Shown here: in pieces, positions 1-8,007 of the stretch
Position numbering within the stretch: position 1 is the first letter of the stretch
How the letters are laid out: every line of letters starts with the position of its first letter
Assembly (NCBI GenBank): GCA_049323795.1
Contig: JBMOOH010000020.1
Span: 1 to 64,000 of the forward strand
DNA length: 64,000 nt
Direction: 5' to 3'
From: JAOADN01 sp049323795
GTDB lineage: Bacteria; Pseudomonadota; Alphaproteobacteria; Rhodobacterales; Rhodobacteraceae
The notes under the pieces: model-generated
What the model was told of the DNA's origin: nothing
The model's database searches: none
The model's input: only the letters and a program-made list of their open reading frames with translations
Translations under genes and position numbers: made by a program

Positions 1-107
1 ATCCTTCGTCTCGCCCGACCTTCGTCTTGCCCGACCTTCGTCTTGCCCGACGCCCGACGCAACTCCGCAGCCGTCGGATCCACCCGCGTGACCGCAATTC
101 CCGCCAT
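1..107 (-). pseudogene. IS630-like transposase N-terminus, probably frameshifted
   Basis: The ATG at 107 has a GGAGG six bases upstream and opens a frame beginning MAGIAVTRVDPTAAELRRAS, which resembles the start of IS630-type transposases of Rhodobacteraceae (recognised by eye, no search). The frame then runs into three tandem 16-bp units. With a single unit the frame would read on as ASGKTKD; three units add 32 bp and shift the frame. The gene is therefore probably broken here, although the rest lies outside the window. Confidence 0.4.
3..50. repeat. Three tandem copies of a 16-bp unit
   Basis: Units at 3-18, 19-34 and 35-50 read CCTTCGTCTYGCCCGA; the first differs from the others by one base. 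The unit length is not a multiple of three and the array lies inside the IS630-like transposase start, so a change in copy number changes the reading frame. Confidence 0.9.
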
Positions 108-197
108 GCCGTCCTCCATGCCCTCAAACAGTATTGAGTCAGAACTCGATGGACTTGGAAATCCCCCTTCGTGAGTCATCCAGAAGGGCCGATGGTA

Positions 198-308
198 GGC
201 GACGTTGCCGAGCTCCCGCGCCAGGTCCAGCACGCTCAGGCGGCTCTGCGCCAGCTTCGTGTCGGCATCCCGCTTCTGCGGGGCCTTCGCAGTCGATGAT
301 CGTCCCAT
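198..308 (-). pseudogene. IS481-like transposase N-terminal fragment
   Basis: The frame opens at ATG 308 behind a strong AAGGAGGAA ribosome site and gives MGRSSTAKAPQKRDADTKLA, followed by a segment ending LARELGNVA. This resembles the helix-turn-helix start of IS481-family transposases. After the GCC codon at 198-200 the similarity stops and unrelated sequence follows, consistent with insertion of the IS630-like element at TA 196-197. Only about 37 residues remain, so it cannot be functional. Family assignment is by eye. The element's outer end probably lies near 355-362, beside the gyrB hairpin. Confidence 0.5.
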
Positions 309-362
309 GGGCACTTCCTCCTTCCCAAAAATAGCCCGGAAAGAAGGTTAAGGAGACACATC

Positions 363-381
363 ATGGGTGCAGAGCACCCAT
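363..381 (-). terminator. Hairpin just downstream of gyrB
   Basis: ATGGGTGC (363-370), loop AGA and GCACCCAT (374-381) form a perfect 8-bp stem ending two bases past the gyrB stop. There is no clear U tract, so terminator function is inferred from position. Confidence 0.5.
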
Positions 382-382
382 C

Positions 383-2821
383 CTACGTGTCCAGGTTCTC
401 CACGCTCAGCGCATTCTGCTGGATGAACTCCCGCCGCGGTTCCACCACGTCGCCCATGAGCTTGGTAAAGATGTCGTCGGCCTCGGCCACGTCGTCCACC
501 TTGACCTGGTTGAGCGTCCGGGCGGCGGGGTCGAGCGTGGTTTCCCAGAGCTGTTCGGGGTTCATCTCTCCGAGGCCCTTGTAGCGCTGAAGCGTCAGGC
601 CCTTTTCGCCTTCCTGCAGGATCGCTGCCAGAAGCTCGGTCGGCCCGTGGATGGGCTGTTCGCGGTCCTTCCGCACAAGGCGGGCGAGGCGCCCGTAGAC
701 CTCTTGCAGGGACGCGGTGTGGGCGGCGAGGCGGCGGGCCTCGCCCGACCGCAGGACCTGGCCGTCGAGGGTGCGGACCTCCTCCACCCCGCGCAAGCTG
801 CGGGAGAAGCGCAGGCCGTGGTCCTGCGTGGGCCGGCCCTGCCAGCCGCGTTCGTATTCAACGGCGATGTCGTCGAGCCGCCGCGTCACCTCGTCCGCCA
901 CGCCCTGCGCATCGGCGTCGAGCCGGCCGGGGACGAGCGCGCCCGCGATGGCGGACTGTTCGAGGATGTGGCTGGGATAATGGGTCGGGAAGGCCTGCAG
1001 GATGCGGCGGACGGCGCGCGCCTCGTCCACCACGCGGGCGAGGTCGGCGCCGGTGATGTCCTCGCCCGTGCCGAGCCTCAGGACCGCGCCCTCGACCCCC
1101 GCCTGGATCAGGTAGTCGTCGAGCGCGGCCTGGTCCTTGAGATAGACCTCGGACTTGCCCCGCGCGACTTTGTAGAGGGGCGGTTCGGCGATGTAGAGGT
1201 GACCGTTATCGATGAGGTCGGGCATCTGCCGGAAGAAGAAGGTGAGGAGAAGCGTCCGGATATGCGCGCCGTCGACGTCGGCGTCGGTCATGATGATGAT
1301 CTTGTGATAGCGGAGCTTCGAGAGGGCGAACTCGTCGCGGCCGATGCCGGTGCCGAGCGCGGTGATCAGCGTGCCGATCTGGTCGGACGAGAGCATCCGG
1401 TCGAAGCGGGCGCGTTCGACGTTCAGGATCTTGCCGCGGAGGGGGAGGACAGCCTGGTTCTTCCGCTCGCGCCCCTGCTTGGCGCTGCCCCCCGCGCTGT
1501 CGCCCTCGACGAGGAAAAGCTCGGAGAGGGCGGGGTCCTTCTCCTGGCAGTCGGCGAGCTTGCCGGGAAGGGAGGAGATGTCGAGCGCGGTCTTGCGGCG
1601 CGTCAGTTCACGGGCCTTGCGGGCGGCCTCGCGGGCGAGCGCGGCCTCGATGATCTTGCCGACGATGATCTTGGCGGGGCCGGGGTTTTCCTCGAACCAC
1701 TCGCCGAGCTTCTCGTTGACGAGGGCCTCGACGGCGGGGCGGACCTCGGACGAGACGAGCTTGTCCTTGGTCTGGGACGAGAACTTGGGGTCGGGGACCT
1801 TGACGGAGAGGACGCAGGTGAGCCCCTCGCGAGCGTCGTCGCCGGTGAACTCCACCTTCTCGCGTTTGGCGATGCCGGAGTCGGTGGCGTATTTCTGGAT
1901 GGTCCGGGTGAGGGCGGCACGGAAGCCCGCGAGGTGGGTGCCGCCGTCGCGCTGGGGGATGTTGTTGGTGAAGGGCAGCACCGTCTCGTGGTAGCTGTCG
2001 TTCCACCACATGGCGACTTCCACGCCGATGCCGCTCCGTTCGCCCGCGATGTAGATGGGTTCCGGGAAGGCGGGGGTCTTGTGGCGGTCGAGGTACTTCA
2101 CGAACTCCCGCACGCCGCCTTCGTAGAGAAGCTCGGTGCGGAGGGGTTCGGCGGGGCGTTCGTCCTCGAGGATGATGCGGACGCCGGAGTTGAGGAAGGC
2201 GAGTTCGCGCAGGCGGGTTTCGAGCGTCTTGAAGACGTAGTCGAGGTTCGAGAAGGTGCCGTCCGGGCGGTTCGTCCGGGCAGAGGCGAGGAAACGCACC
2301 TCGGTCCCCTTCTCGCCCGGCCGGGCGTCGCCTTCCACCCGCAGGGGGATGGCGGTGTCGCCGTTCTCGAACCGGGCGTAGTGGACCTTGCCGTTCCGCC
2401 AGATGCGGAGGTCGAGCCAGTCGGAGAGGGCGTTCACGACCGAGACGCCGACGCCGTGGAGGCCGCCCGAGACTTTGTAGCTGTTCTGGTCGAATTTGCC
2501 CCCCGCGTGGAGCTGGGTCATGATGACCTCGGCCGCCGAGACGCCTTCGGTCGGGTGCATGTCGACCGGGATGCCGCGGCCGTTGTCGCGCACGGATACG
2601 CTGGAATCGGCGTGAATCCTGACCGTCACAGCGTCGGCGTGGCCCGCGAGCGCCTCGTCGATGCCGTTGTCCACGACCTCGTAGACCATGTGATGCAGTC
2701 CCGACCCGTCATCGGTATCGCCGATATACATGCCGGGCCGCTTCCTCACGGCCTCCAACCCCTTGAGAACCTTTATGGAATCAGCGCCGTATTCGTCCGG
2801 CTGGTTGGTGTCGGCTGCCAT
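383..2821 (-). CDS. gyrB: DNA gyrase subunit B
   Basis: GyrB is the ATPase subunit of the type II topoisomerase that introduces negative supercoils together with GyrA. The product is 812 residues. The GHKL ATPase region shows DNGRGIPVD (about 79-87) and GGLHGVGVSVVN (about 119-130). The TOPRIM region has EGDSAGGSAKQGR (about 437) and DADVDGAHIR (about 510). The C-terminal core has QRYKGLGEMNPEQLWETT. I chose ATG 2821 (MAADTNQPDE); the frame is open 19 codons further up, but that extension is not family-like. It is last in the dnaA-dnaN-recF-VOC-gyrB series, 97 bp below the VOC gene. gyrA is not in the window. Confidence 0.97.
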   Translation of the reverse strand: MAADTNQPDEYGADSIKVLKGLEAVRKRPGMYIGDTDDGSGLHHMVYEVVDNGIDEALAGHADAVTVRIHADSSVSVRDNGRGIPVDMHPTEGVSAAEVIMTQLHAGGKFDQNSYKVSGGLHGVGVSVVNALSDWLDLRIWRNGKVHYARFENGDTAIPLRVEGDARPGEKGTEVRFLASARTNRPDGTFSNLDYVFKTLETRLRELAFLNSGVRIILEDERPAEPLRTELLYEGGVREFVKYLDRHKTPAFPEPIYIAGERSGIGVEVAMWWNDSYHETVLPFTNNIPQRDGGTHLAGFRAALTRTIQKYATDSGIAKREKVEFTGDDAREGLTCVLSVKVPDPKFSSQTKDKLVSSEVRPAVEALVNEKLGEWFEENPGPAKIIVGKIIEAALAREAARKARELTRRKTALDISSLPGKLADCQEKDPALSELFLVEGDSAGGSAKQGRERKNQAVLPLRGKILNVERARFDRMLSSDQIGTLITALGTGIGRDEFALSKLRYHKIIIMTDADVDGAHIRTLLLTFFFRQMPDLIDNGHLYIAEPPLYKVARGKSEVYLKDQAALDDYLIQAGVEGAVLRLGTGEDITGADLARVVDEARAVRRILQAFPTHYPSHILEQSAIAGALVPGRLDADAQGVADEVTRRLDDIAVEYERGWQGRPTQDHGLRFSRSLRGVEEVRTLDGQVLRSGEARRLAAHTASLQEVYGRLARLVRKDREQPIHGPTELLAAILQEGEKGLTLQRYKGLGEMNPEQLWETTLDPAARTLNQVKVDDVAEADDIFTKLMGDVVEPRREFIQQNALSVENLDT

Positions 2822-2918
2822 GACTGCCCGCGTTTCTTCTTTCCCGCAACTTATAGCGTTCCGGGGTGGGAATGTCACGGGTTCGACCCAAGATTTGGGG
2901 CTTTCGGGCCCCTTTCCT

Positions 2919-3362
2919 TCAGGCGGGCGGAAGGGTCAGCGATCCGTCCGGGGAAAGCGGCCAGAAGGGGTTCATGGCGAGTTCCCAGACATGCCCGTCG
3001 GGGTCGGCGTAATAGCCCGAATAGCCGCCCCAGAAGACCTTCCTCGGGCGCTTGAGTTCCGTGGCGCCGGCGGCCAGCGCGGCGTCGAAGGCGGCGTCGA
3101 CCTCGGCCTCGGTCGCGAAGTTCTGGGCGAGCGTCATGGCGCCTGTCCCCAGCGCCGCGCCCGGGCGCCCCTGATCTTCGGCAAGGTCGCCGAGCCCGAA
3201 GAGCGCGAGCACCGCGCCATGCATCTGGTAGAAGACCACGCCCTCGGGTGGCTCGCCGTGGGGTGTCCAGCCCAGCGCTGCGTAGAAGGCCCGCGCGCGG
3301 GCGAGGTCGGCCACGCCGAGGGTGATGAGCGTCACGCGCTGCGGCGACGTGGAGGGCGTCAT
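2919..3362 (-). CDS. VOC-family (glyoxalase/bleomycin-resistance fold) protein
   Basis: This 147-residue protein has a single vicinal-oxygen-chelate domain: an N-terminal VTLITLGVADLARARAFYAALGW strand-helix and a C-terminal half with GGYSGYYADPDGHVWELAMNP, where the glutamate of HVWEL is a usual metal ligand. Such proteins act on small electrophilic or aromatic substrates or bind drugs; the substrate here cannot be told. Its ATG overlaps the recF stop (ATGA, 3359-3362), so it is probably translated with recF. The closest relatives are the YaeR/lactoylglutathione lyase-like group. Confidence 0.85.
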   Translation of the reverse strand: MTPSTSPQRVTLITLGVADLARARAFYAALGWTPHGEPPEGVVFYQMHGAVLALFGLGDLAEDQGRPGAALGTGAMTLAQNFATEAEVDAAFDAALAAGATELKRPRKVFWGGYSGYYADPDGHVWELAMNPFWPLSPDGSLTLPPA

Positions 3363-4489
3363 CGGGCGGTCCTTTCCGTCACCTGCGACAGGCCGCCGGT
3401 CTCGGCCGCTTCGAAGAACTGCGCGCGGGAACCGAGGGTTTCGAAAAGTTCCGGCCCCGTGCCCGTCATGATTGCCTGCGCGCCGAGCGCGGCGATCTCG
3501 TCGTAGAGGCTCGCGCGTCGCCCCGCGTCGAGATGGGCCGCGACCTCGTCGAGGAGGAGGACGGGCGGCTCGCCCGTTTCCCCGGCGAGCGCCCGTGCCG
3601 TCGCGAGGATCAGCGAGACGAGAAGTGCCTTCTGCTCGCCCGTGGAACAGAGCGCGGCGTCGATACCCTTCGCGGCATAGAGGGCGGTCAGGTCGGCCCT
3701 GTGCGGGCCAGCCAGAGTGCGGCCGGCGGCCATGTCGCGGGCGCGTCCTTCGGCCAGGGCTGCGCGGAGCGAGTCCTCGTCCGTCCAGCCGCTGTCGTCC
3801 TCGCCCGCGGTCAGGGTCAGGACAGCCGTGGGAAAGGCGGTGGCCACAGGGTCCTGCGCCCCCGCGATCCGGGCCAGCGCCTCGCGCCGGGCGGCGTCGA
3901 TCGCGGCCCCCGTCCCGGCCATCTGTGCTTCCAGCGCATCGTACCAGCGGGCGTCGCGCACGGCGTCCTTCAGCAGCCGGTTCCGTTCGCGCATCACCTT
4001 TTCGTAGGCGAGCACGGCGTCGGCATGGGCGGGCGCGAAGCCCATCGTGATGCGGTCGATAAAGCGCCTGCGCGCCTCGGCCCCTTCGGTCCAGAGCCTG
4101 TCCATCGCGGGGACGAGCCAGACCACCCTGAAAAGCCGCCCGAGCGCCGCCTGCGGGGCGGGCTTGCCGTCGATCGTCACGCTGCGGGGCGCGTCCCCTT
4201 CCGCCCGTGTCTCGACCTCGTGGGCGCCTTCGCCCCCCTTCAGCACCGCCGCCACGCGCCAGCCGAGCGCCTCGGGCCGCCGCGCGATCTCGGCGGTTCC
4301 CGCGCGCCTCAGCCCCCGGCCCGGCGAGAGCATAGAGACGGCTTCGAGGATGTTCGTCTTGCCCGCCCCGTTCGGCCCCCAGATCGCCACGGGGCGTCCG
4401 TCGAGCGCAAGGCGGAGCGCGCGGTGCGAGCGGAAGTGCGACAGCGTCAGGTCCGCAATCACCGCGACTGTCCCATTTTCGGTCCTCAA
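3359..4489 (-). CDS. recF: DNA replication and repair protein RecF
   Basis: RecF is an SMC-like ATPase that acts with RecO and RecR to load RecA at gaps and stalled forks. The 376-residue protein has the Walker A motif GPNGAGKT at 38-45 and a C-terminal ABC/SMC region with PPVLLLDEVAAHLDAGRR, where the aspartate-glutamate pair is the Walker B. The ATG at 4489 gives MRTENGTVAV; a GTG five codons later is an alternative. It follows dnaN by 56 bp with a small hairpin between, and overlaps the VOC gene by 4 bp. Confidence 0.95.
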   Translation of the reverse strand: MRTENGTVAVIADLTLSHFRSHRALRLALDGRPVAIWGPNGAGKTNILEAVSMLSPGRGLRRAGTAEIARRPEALGWRVAAVLKGGEGAHEVETRAEGDAPRSVTIDGKPAPQAALGRLFRVVWLVPAMDRLWTEGAEARRRFIDRITMGFAPAHADAVLAYEKVMRERNRLLKDAVRDARWYDALEAQMAGTGAAIDAARREALARIAGAQDPVATAFPTAVLTLTAGEDDSGWTDEDSLRAALAEGRARDMAAGRTLAGPHRADLTALYAAKGIDAALCSTGEQKALLVSLILATARALAGETGEPPVLLLDEVAAHLDAGRRASLYDEIAALGAQAIMTGTGPELFETLGSRAQFFEAAETGGLSQVTERTAR

Positions 4490-4501
4490 GTATCCCGGGG
4501 T

Positions 4502-4518
4502 CCGGGGCAGAGCCCCGG
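4502..4518 (-). terminator. Small GC hairpin between dnaN and recF
   Basis: CCGGGGC, loop AGA and GCCCCGG form a perfect 7-bp stem in the 56-bp dnaN-recF gap. There is no U tract. It could weakly attenuate recF relative to dnaN. Confidence 0.35.
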
Positions 4519-4545
4519 TCCGGTCCCGGTCCGGTCCGGCCCTGG

Positions 4546-5664
4546 TCAGACGCGCATCGGCATCACGACATAAACCGCGCTCATGTCGTTGCCTTCGCGC
4601 ATGAGCGTCGGATCGCCCGGCGAGTTGAACAGGAACACGGCGTTCTCGCGGTCGACCTGGCTTGCGATTTCGAGGAGGTACTTGGCGTTGAAGCCGATCT
4701 CGAGCCGCTCGTCGGCATAGGCCACGGCCAGCTCCTCTTCCGCCGCGCCGGCGTCCGGGGCGTTCACCGACAGGACCAGCCGGTCATCCTCGAGCTGCAT
4801 CTTCACCGCCCGCGAGCGCTCCGAGGAAACGGTTGCGACCCGGTCCACCGCCCTGGCGAACTCGGCTGCGTCGACTTCCAGCCGGCGGGTGTTGTTGACA
4901 GGGATGACGCGCGAGTAGTCGGGGAAGGTGCCGTCGATGACCTTCGAGGTGAGCTGGATCGACGGCGTCGCGAAGCGGACCTTGGTTTCGCTGACCGAGA
5001 CGGCGACTTCGAGGTCGTCGTCGTCGAGAAGCTTCCTGAGCTCGCCCACCGTCTTGCGCGGGATGATGACGCCGGGCATGCCGGCCGCGCCGTCGGGCAG
5101 GGGCGCGTCGATGCGGGCCAGGCGATGGCCGTCGGTCGCCACGCAGCGCAGGACCGGGCCGCTTTCGGACCGGGCGACGTGCATGTAGACGCCGTTCAGG
5201 TAGTAGCGCGTCTCTTCGGTCGAGATGGCGAACTTCGACTTGTCGAAGAGGCGGCGGAGGACGGGGGCGGGGGCCTTGAAGCCGACCTGGTATTCGGCCG
5301 TGGCCATGACGGGGAAGTCCTCGCGCGGGAGGGTGGCGAGCGTGAAGGTGGAGCGCCCGGCCTGCACGGTCAGCCGCCCGCTGGCGCCATCGTCGGTCAG
5401 CTGGACGAGCGCGCCGTCGGGAAGCTTTCGGACGATCTCGTGCAGCGTGATCGCCGCGACGGTCGTGGCGCCCGCGCGATCGACCTGGGCCTGGGCGCGG
5501 TCGAGCACCTCGATGTCGAGGTCGGTCGCGCGGAAGGTGACGGTCGTGCCCTCGGCCTCGATGAGGACGTTGGCGAGGATGGGAATGGTGTTCCGCCGCT
5601 CGACGACGGACTGCGCCTGCCCAACCGATTTGAGGAGCGCCGAACGCTCGATGCTGACTCTCAT
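4546..5664 (-). CDS. dnaN: DNA polymerase III beta subunit (sliding clamp)
   Basis: DnaN forms the ring-shaped dimer that tethers DNA polymerase III to DNA. The product is 372 residues, the normal length for three clamp domains. It opens MRVSIERSALLKSVGQAQSV and contains the family segment VERRNTIPILANVLIEAEG; it ends YVVMPMRV, the usual clamp C-terminus. I chose ATG 5664. An in-frame ATG two codons earlier (MDMRVS) and a longer open frame to 5721 exist, but the family starts at MRVS/MKVS. It lies between dnaA and recF, separated from dnaA by a hairpin. Confidence 0.96.
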   Translation of the reverse strand: MRVSIERSALLKSVGQAQSVVERRNTIPILANVLIEAEGTTVTFRATDLDIEVLDRAQAQVDRAGATTVAAITLHEIVRKLPDGALVQLTDDGASGRLTVQAGRSTFTLATLPREDFPVMATAEYQVGFKAPAPVLRRLFDKSKFAISTEETRYYLNGVYMHVARSESGPVLRCVATDGHRLARIDAPLPDGAAGMPGVIIPRKTVGELRKLLDDDDLEVAVSVSETKVRFATPSIQLTSKVIDGTFPDYSRVIPVNNTRRLEVDAAEFARAVDRVATVSSERSRAVKMQLEDDRLVLSVNAPDAGAAEEELAVAYADERLEIGFNAKYLLEIASQVDRENAVFLFNSPGDPTLMREGNDMSAVYVVMPMRV

Positions 5665-5723
5665 GTCCATCCCCACATGATGACGGGTGCGGAACCGTAG
5701 CGGAAAATGCCAGAGGCTCAAGG

Positions 5724-5753
5724 GCCTTTGCGGGGCGCGCGGCCCGCAAAGGC
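5724..5753 (-). terminator. Hairpin between dnaA and dnaN
   Basis: GCCTTTGCGGG (5724-5734) pairs perfectly with CCCGCAAAGGC (5743-5753) across an 8-base loop. It lies in the 102-bp gap after the dnaA stop. It may terminate or attenuate dnaA transcription before dnaN. Confidence 0.55.
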
Positions 5754-5766
5754 AGGGGCGAGGGCG

Positions 5767-7119
5767 TCAGGCTTCGAGGAGGCGCCGGAGGAGGTCGAGA
5801 TCCTCGGCCAGCTGGCTGTCCTGGGCGCGCAGTTCCTCGACCTTGCGGATGCCGTGCATGATCGTGGTATGGTCGCGCCCGCCGAAGCGGCGGCCGATTT
5901 CCGGCAGCGAGCGGGTGGTCATCTGCTTGGCGAGGTACATGGCGACCTGCCGCGGCCGGGCAATCGTGCGGATGCGCTTCGGGCCGATCATGTCCGAGAA
6001 GCGGACGTTGTAGTGCTCGGCCACCTTGCGCTGGATTTCCTCGATCGTGACCTTGCGTTCCGAGGCGCGGAGGATGTCGGCGAGGCAGTCCTGGGTGAGG
6101 TCGAGCGTGATCTCGCGCCCGACGAGGCTCGCGAAGGCGAAGAGGCGGGTGAGCGCGCCTTCGAGGACGCGGACATTCGTGGTGATCCGGTGGGCGAGGA
6201 ATTCGAGGACGCCGTCGGTCAGCACGAGGCCGGGATACTGCGAGCGGTAATAGTCGACCTTCTGCTGGAGGATGCCGAGGCGCAGCTCGTAGTCGGTCGG
6301 GTGGAGATCGACGACGAGGCCGCATTGCAGGCGGCTCTTGATCCGGTCCTCGAGGTCTTTGATCTCGCCCGGGGCGCGGTCGGCCGAGATGACGATCTGC
6401 TTGTTCTGGTCCACGAGCGCGTTGAACGTGTGGAAGAACTCTTCCTGTGTGCTGTCCTTGCCGGCGATGAACTGGACGTCATCGACCATGAGCACGTCGA
6501 CCGACCGGAAGAGGCCCTTGAAGTCCATCACCTGCCGTTCCCGGAGAGCCTGGACGAAGCGGTACATGAATTGCTCGGCCGAGAGGTAGAGGACCTTCAT
6601 GTCGGACCGCTTCGCCACAAGCTCGTGCGCGATGGCGTGCATGAGATGCGTCTTGCCGAGGCCGACCCCGCCGTAGAGGAAGAGCGGGTTGAACGTGACC
6701 TGACCGCCCTCGGCCACCCGGCGGGCGGCGGCGTGGGCGAGTTCGTTGGGCTTGCCCACCACGAACCGGTCGAAGGTGAAGCGGGCATCGAGCGAGGCCG
6801 CGGCGCCGTCTTCATCCGATGGGCGGCGCTGGCCGGCCCGCGGCTTCGGTGCCGCGACCGCGCGCCCCGCGCCGGCGGGACGCTCGACCAGGAACTCGAC
6901 GCGGTCCACGCCGGCCCCGGCCTTGTTCAACTGGATGCGGATCTGCTCGGAGAAGTTGCGCGACACCCAGTCGCGCATGAAGCTGGTCGGGACTTCGAAC
7001 CTCGCGATGCCCGATGACAGCTCGACAAGCTTCAGCGGGTCTATCCAGGCGACGAAGTTGTTCTTTCCAAGTGCCCTGAGAAGTTCATCGCGTGCCTGTC
7101 CCCAGCAGTCGTCGGTCAT
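5767..7119 (-). CDS. dnaA: Chromosomal replication initiator DnaA
   Basis: DnaA binds oriC boxes and opens the origin as an ATP-dependent filament. The 450-residue protein has domain I from MTDDCWGQARDELL, a short variable linker (about 80-110), and the AAA+ domain with Walker A GGVGLGKTH (about 150-158) and Walker B VLMVDDVQF. Domain IV carries RPRQVAMYLAKQ and the DnaA signature GRRFGGRDHTTIMHGI. I chose ATG 7119; ATG 7137 (MWARKQ) is in frame but less family-like, and neither has a good ribosome site. No DnaA boxes were recognised upstream. Confidence 0.96.
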   Translation of the reverse strand: MTDDCWGQARDELLRALGKNNFVAWIDPLKLVELSSGIARFEVPTSFMRDWVSRNFSEQIRIQLNKAGAGVDRVEFLVERPAGAGRAVAAPKPRAGQRRPSDEDGAAASLDARFTFDRFVVGKPNELAHAAARRVAEGGQVTFNPLFLYGGVGLGKTHLMHAIAHELVAKRSDMKVLYLSAEQFMYRFVQALRERQVMDFKGLFRSVDVLMVDDVQFIAGKDSTQEEFFHTFNALVDQNKQIVISADRAPGEIKDLEDRIKSRLQCGLVVDLHPTDYELRLGILQQKVDYYRSQYPGLVLTDGVLEFLAHRITTNVRVLEGALTRLFAFASLVGREITLDLTQDCLADILRASERKVTIEEIQRKVAEHYNVRFSDMIGPKRIRTIARPRQVAMYLAKQMTTRSLPEIGRRFGGRDHTTIMHGIRKVEELRAQDSQLAEDLDLLRRLLEA

Positions 7120-7543
7120 CTGTTTTCTTGCCCACATCAAAGGCCGGCGTCGTTGTGCTGCGCCGGCCCGATCAGTTCCGACGATCCGGCCATCCGACAG
7201 AGGACACCACCATCCCGAAGGCAGAGCCGTCCGGACGCTGGATTCTCCCTGTCCCGCGGGCAAAAGGACATTGCGCACGGCCGCCGCAAGCCCAAAGGCT
7301 CCGCCCGACCGAGCGCGAACTGGGCGGCGGCCAGATGGACGCAGCCCGTTACCGATCTCCGCGCGCCGTTGCAGACCGGCGCGTTTTCTCGGACCATTGG
7401 TGGGTCTTGGCAGCCCAGCGGTCCGCGGAAACCGAATGTCCCCCCATGACGACATGAATCGCTCCGCCACGCTAGCGCCCGCGGAGAAGCCCTCGCAACA
7501 GAACTTCGCGCTTGACTTGGGGTTTGCGGTTCCGAATCCGAAA

Positions 7544-7563
7544 GTGCCTTGCAAAAAAGGCAC
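7544..7563 (-). terminator. Second hairpin downstream of rpsT
   Basis: GTGCCTT (7544-7550) pairs perfectly with AAGGCAC (7557-7563) around a 6-base A-rich loop (U-rich in the minus-strand transcript). On that strand the stem is followed by TTTCGG. It is a possible backup terminator for rpsT or a structure in the dnaA leader. Confidence 0.4.
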
Positions 7564-7582
7564 AGCCAGCCAAGCGGCGCGC

Positions 7583-7613
7583 AGAAACGGAAAGGGACGC
7601 CGCCCGGCGTCCC
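7583..7613 (-). terminator. Rho-independent terminator of rpsT
   Basis: On the minus strand an 8-bp perfect stem (GGGACGCC / GGCGTCCC, 7594-7613, loop of four) is followed by TTTCCGTTT. It lies about 30 bp past the rpsT stop. Confidence 0.75.
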
Positions 7614-7643
7614 TGTGCCGCGGGTGCAGACCCGGCCTTCAGG

Positions 7644-7910
7644 TCAGACGTGGATCGCCTTCACGCGCGCCGACAGCCGCGACATCTTGCGCGCCAGCGT
7701 GTTCTTGTGGATCACGCCCTTGGTGACGCCGCGGGCCAGTTCGGGCTGGGCATCGCGCAGCGCGGCGACGGCGGCTTCGGCGTTGCCCGAGGCGATGGCT
7801 TCCTCGACCTTGCGGAGGAAGGTGCGGATCCGCGACCGGCGCGCCTTGTTCACCGCATAGCGGGCCTCGGTCTGGCGGGCGCGCTTCTTGGACTGGGGCG
7901 TATTGGCCAT
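7644..7910 (-). CDS. rpsT: 30S ribosomal protein S20
   Basis: S20 binds 16S rRNA early in small-subunit assembly. The product is 88 residues, the family's normal length, rich in Arg, Lys and Ala. It opens MANTPQSKKRARQTEARYAV and includes the basic helix NKARRSRIRTFLRKVEEAI. I chose ATG 7910 because the family begins MANTPQ; two extra codons upstream (MP) are open. It appears to be a single-gene unit with its own terminator at 7583-7613. Confidence 0.97.
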   Translation of the reverse strand: MANTPQSKKRARQTEARYAVNKARRSRIRTFLRKVEEAIASGNAEAAVAALRDAQPELARGVTKGVIHKNTLARKMSRLSARVKAIHV

Positions 7911-8007
7911 GGGCAACTGTTCCGCTTTTCGCTGGTCGTCGGTCTGAGGCCGCGCTTCTAGGCGCGACTCGGGCGGCTGTCAACAGCGGCCGGGGCAGAA
8001 TTTCCGC

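Larger units (their letters stand above)
1..195 (-). mobile_element. IS630-like element, left part, running off the window
   Basis: This is the 5' part of what looks like an IS630-family element reading leftwards out of the window. Seen: a short transposase-like N-terminus (start at 107) and, upstream of it, non-coding sequence ending at a TA dinucleotide at 196-197, where an IS481-like reading frame breaks off abruptly. IS630 elements are known to insert at TA, so the boundary is inferred from that junction. The terminal repeat cannot be checked because the other end is outside the window. Confidence 0.45.
7120..7643. other. dnaA-rpsT intergenic region (524 bp)
   Basis: This stretch should hold the dnaA promoter on the minus strand, but I cannot point to convincing -35/-10 boxes. 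Its rpsT-proximal end holds two hairpins, listed separately. I saw no TTATCCACA-type DnaA boxes and no AT-rich unwinding element, so I do not call an origin. Short open frames here resemble no known protein. Confidence 0.5.

Noticed and set aside
647..3055. An 802-codon open frame on the plus strand opposite gyrB
   Set aside because: It is the antisense of gyrB; high GC removes stops. The translation is Asp/Gly/Val-rich with no family resemblance, and gyrB is certain.
5707..7017. A 436-codon plus-strand frame opposite dnaA
   Set aside because: Shadow of dnaA with Asp/Glu/Ala/Arg bias and no known motif.
7512..7540. TTGACT on the plus strand, like a -35 box
   Set aside because: No good -10 box at the right spacing and no plus-strand gene or RNA downstream before the rpsT terminator region.
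7120..7643. Possible chromosomal origin next to dnaA
   Set aside because: No DnaA boxes or AT-rich segment seen by eye; synteny alone is not enough.
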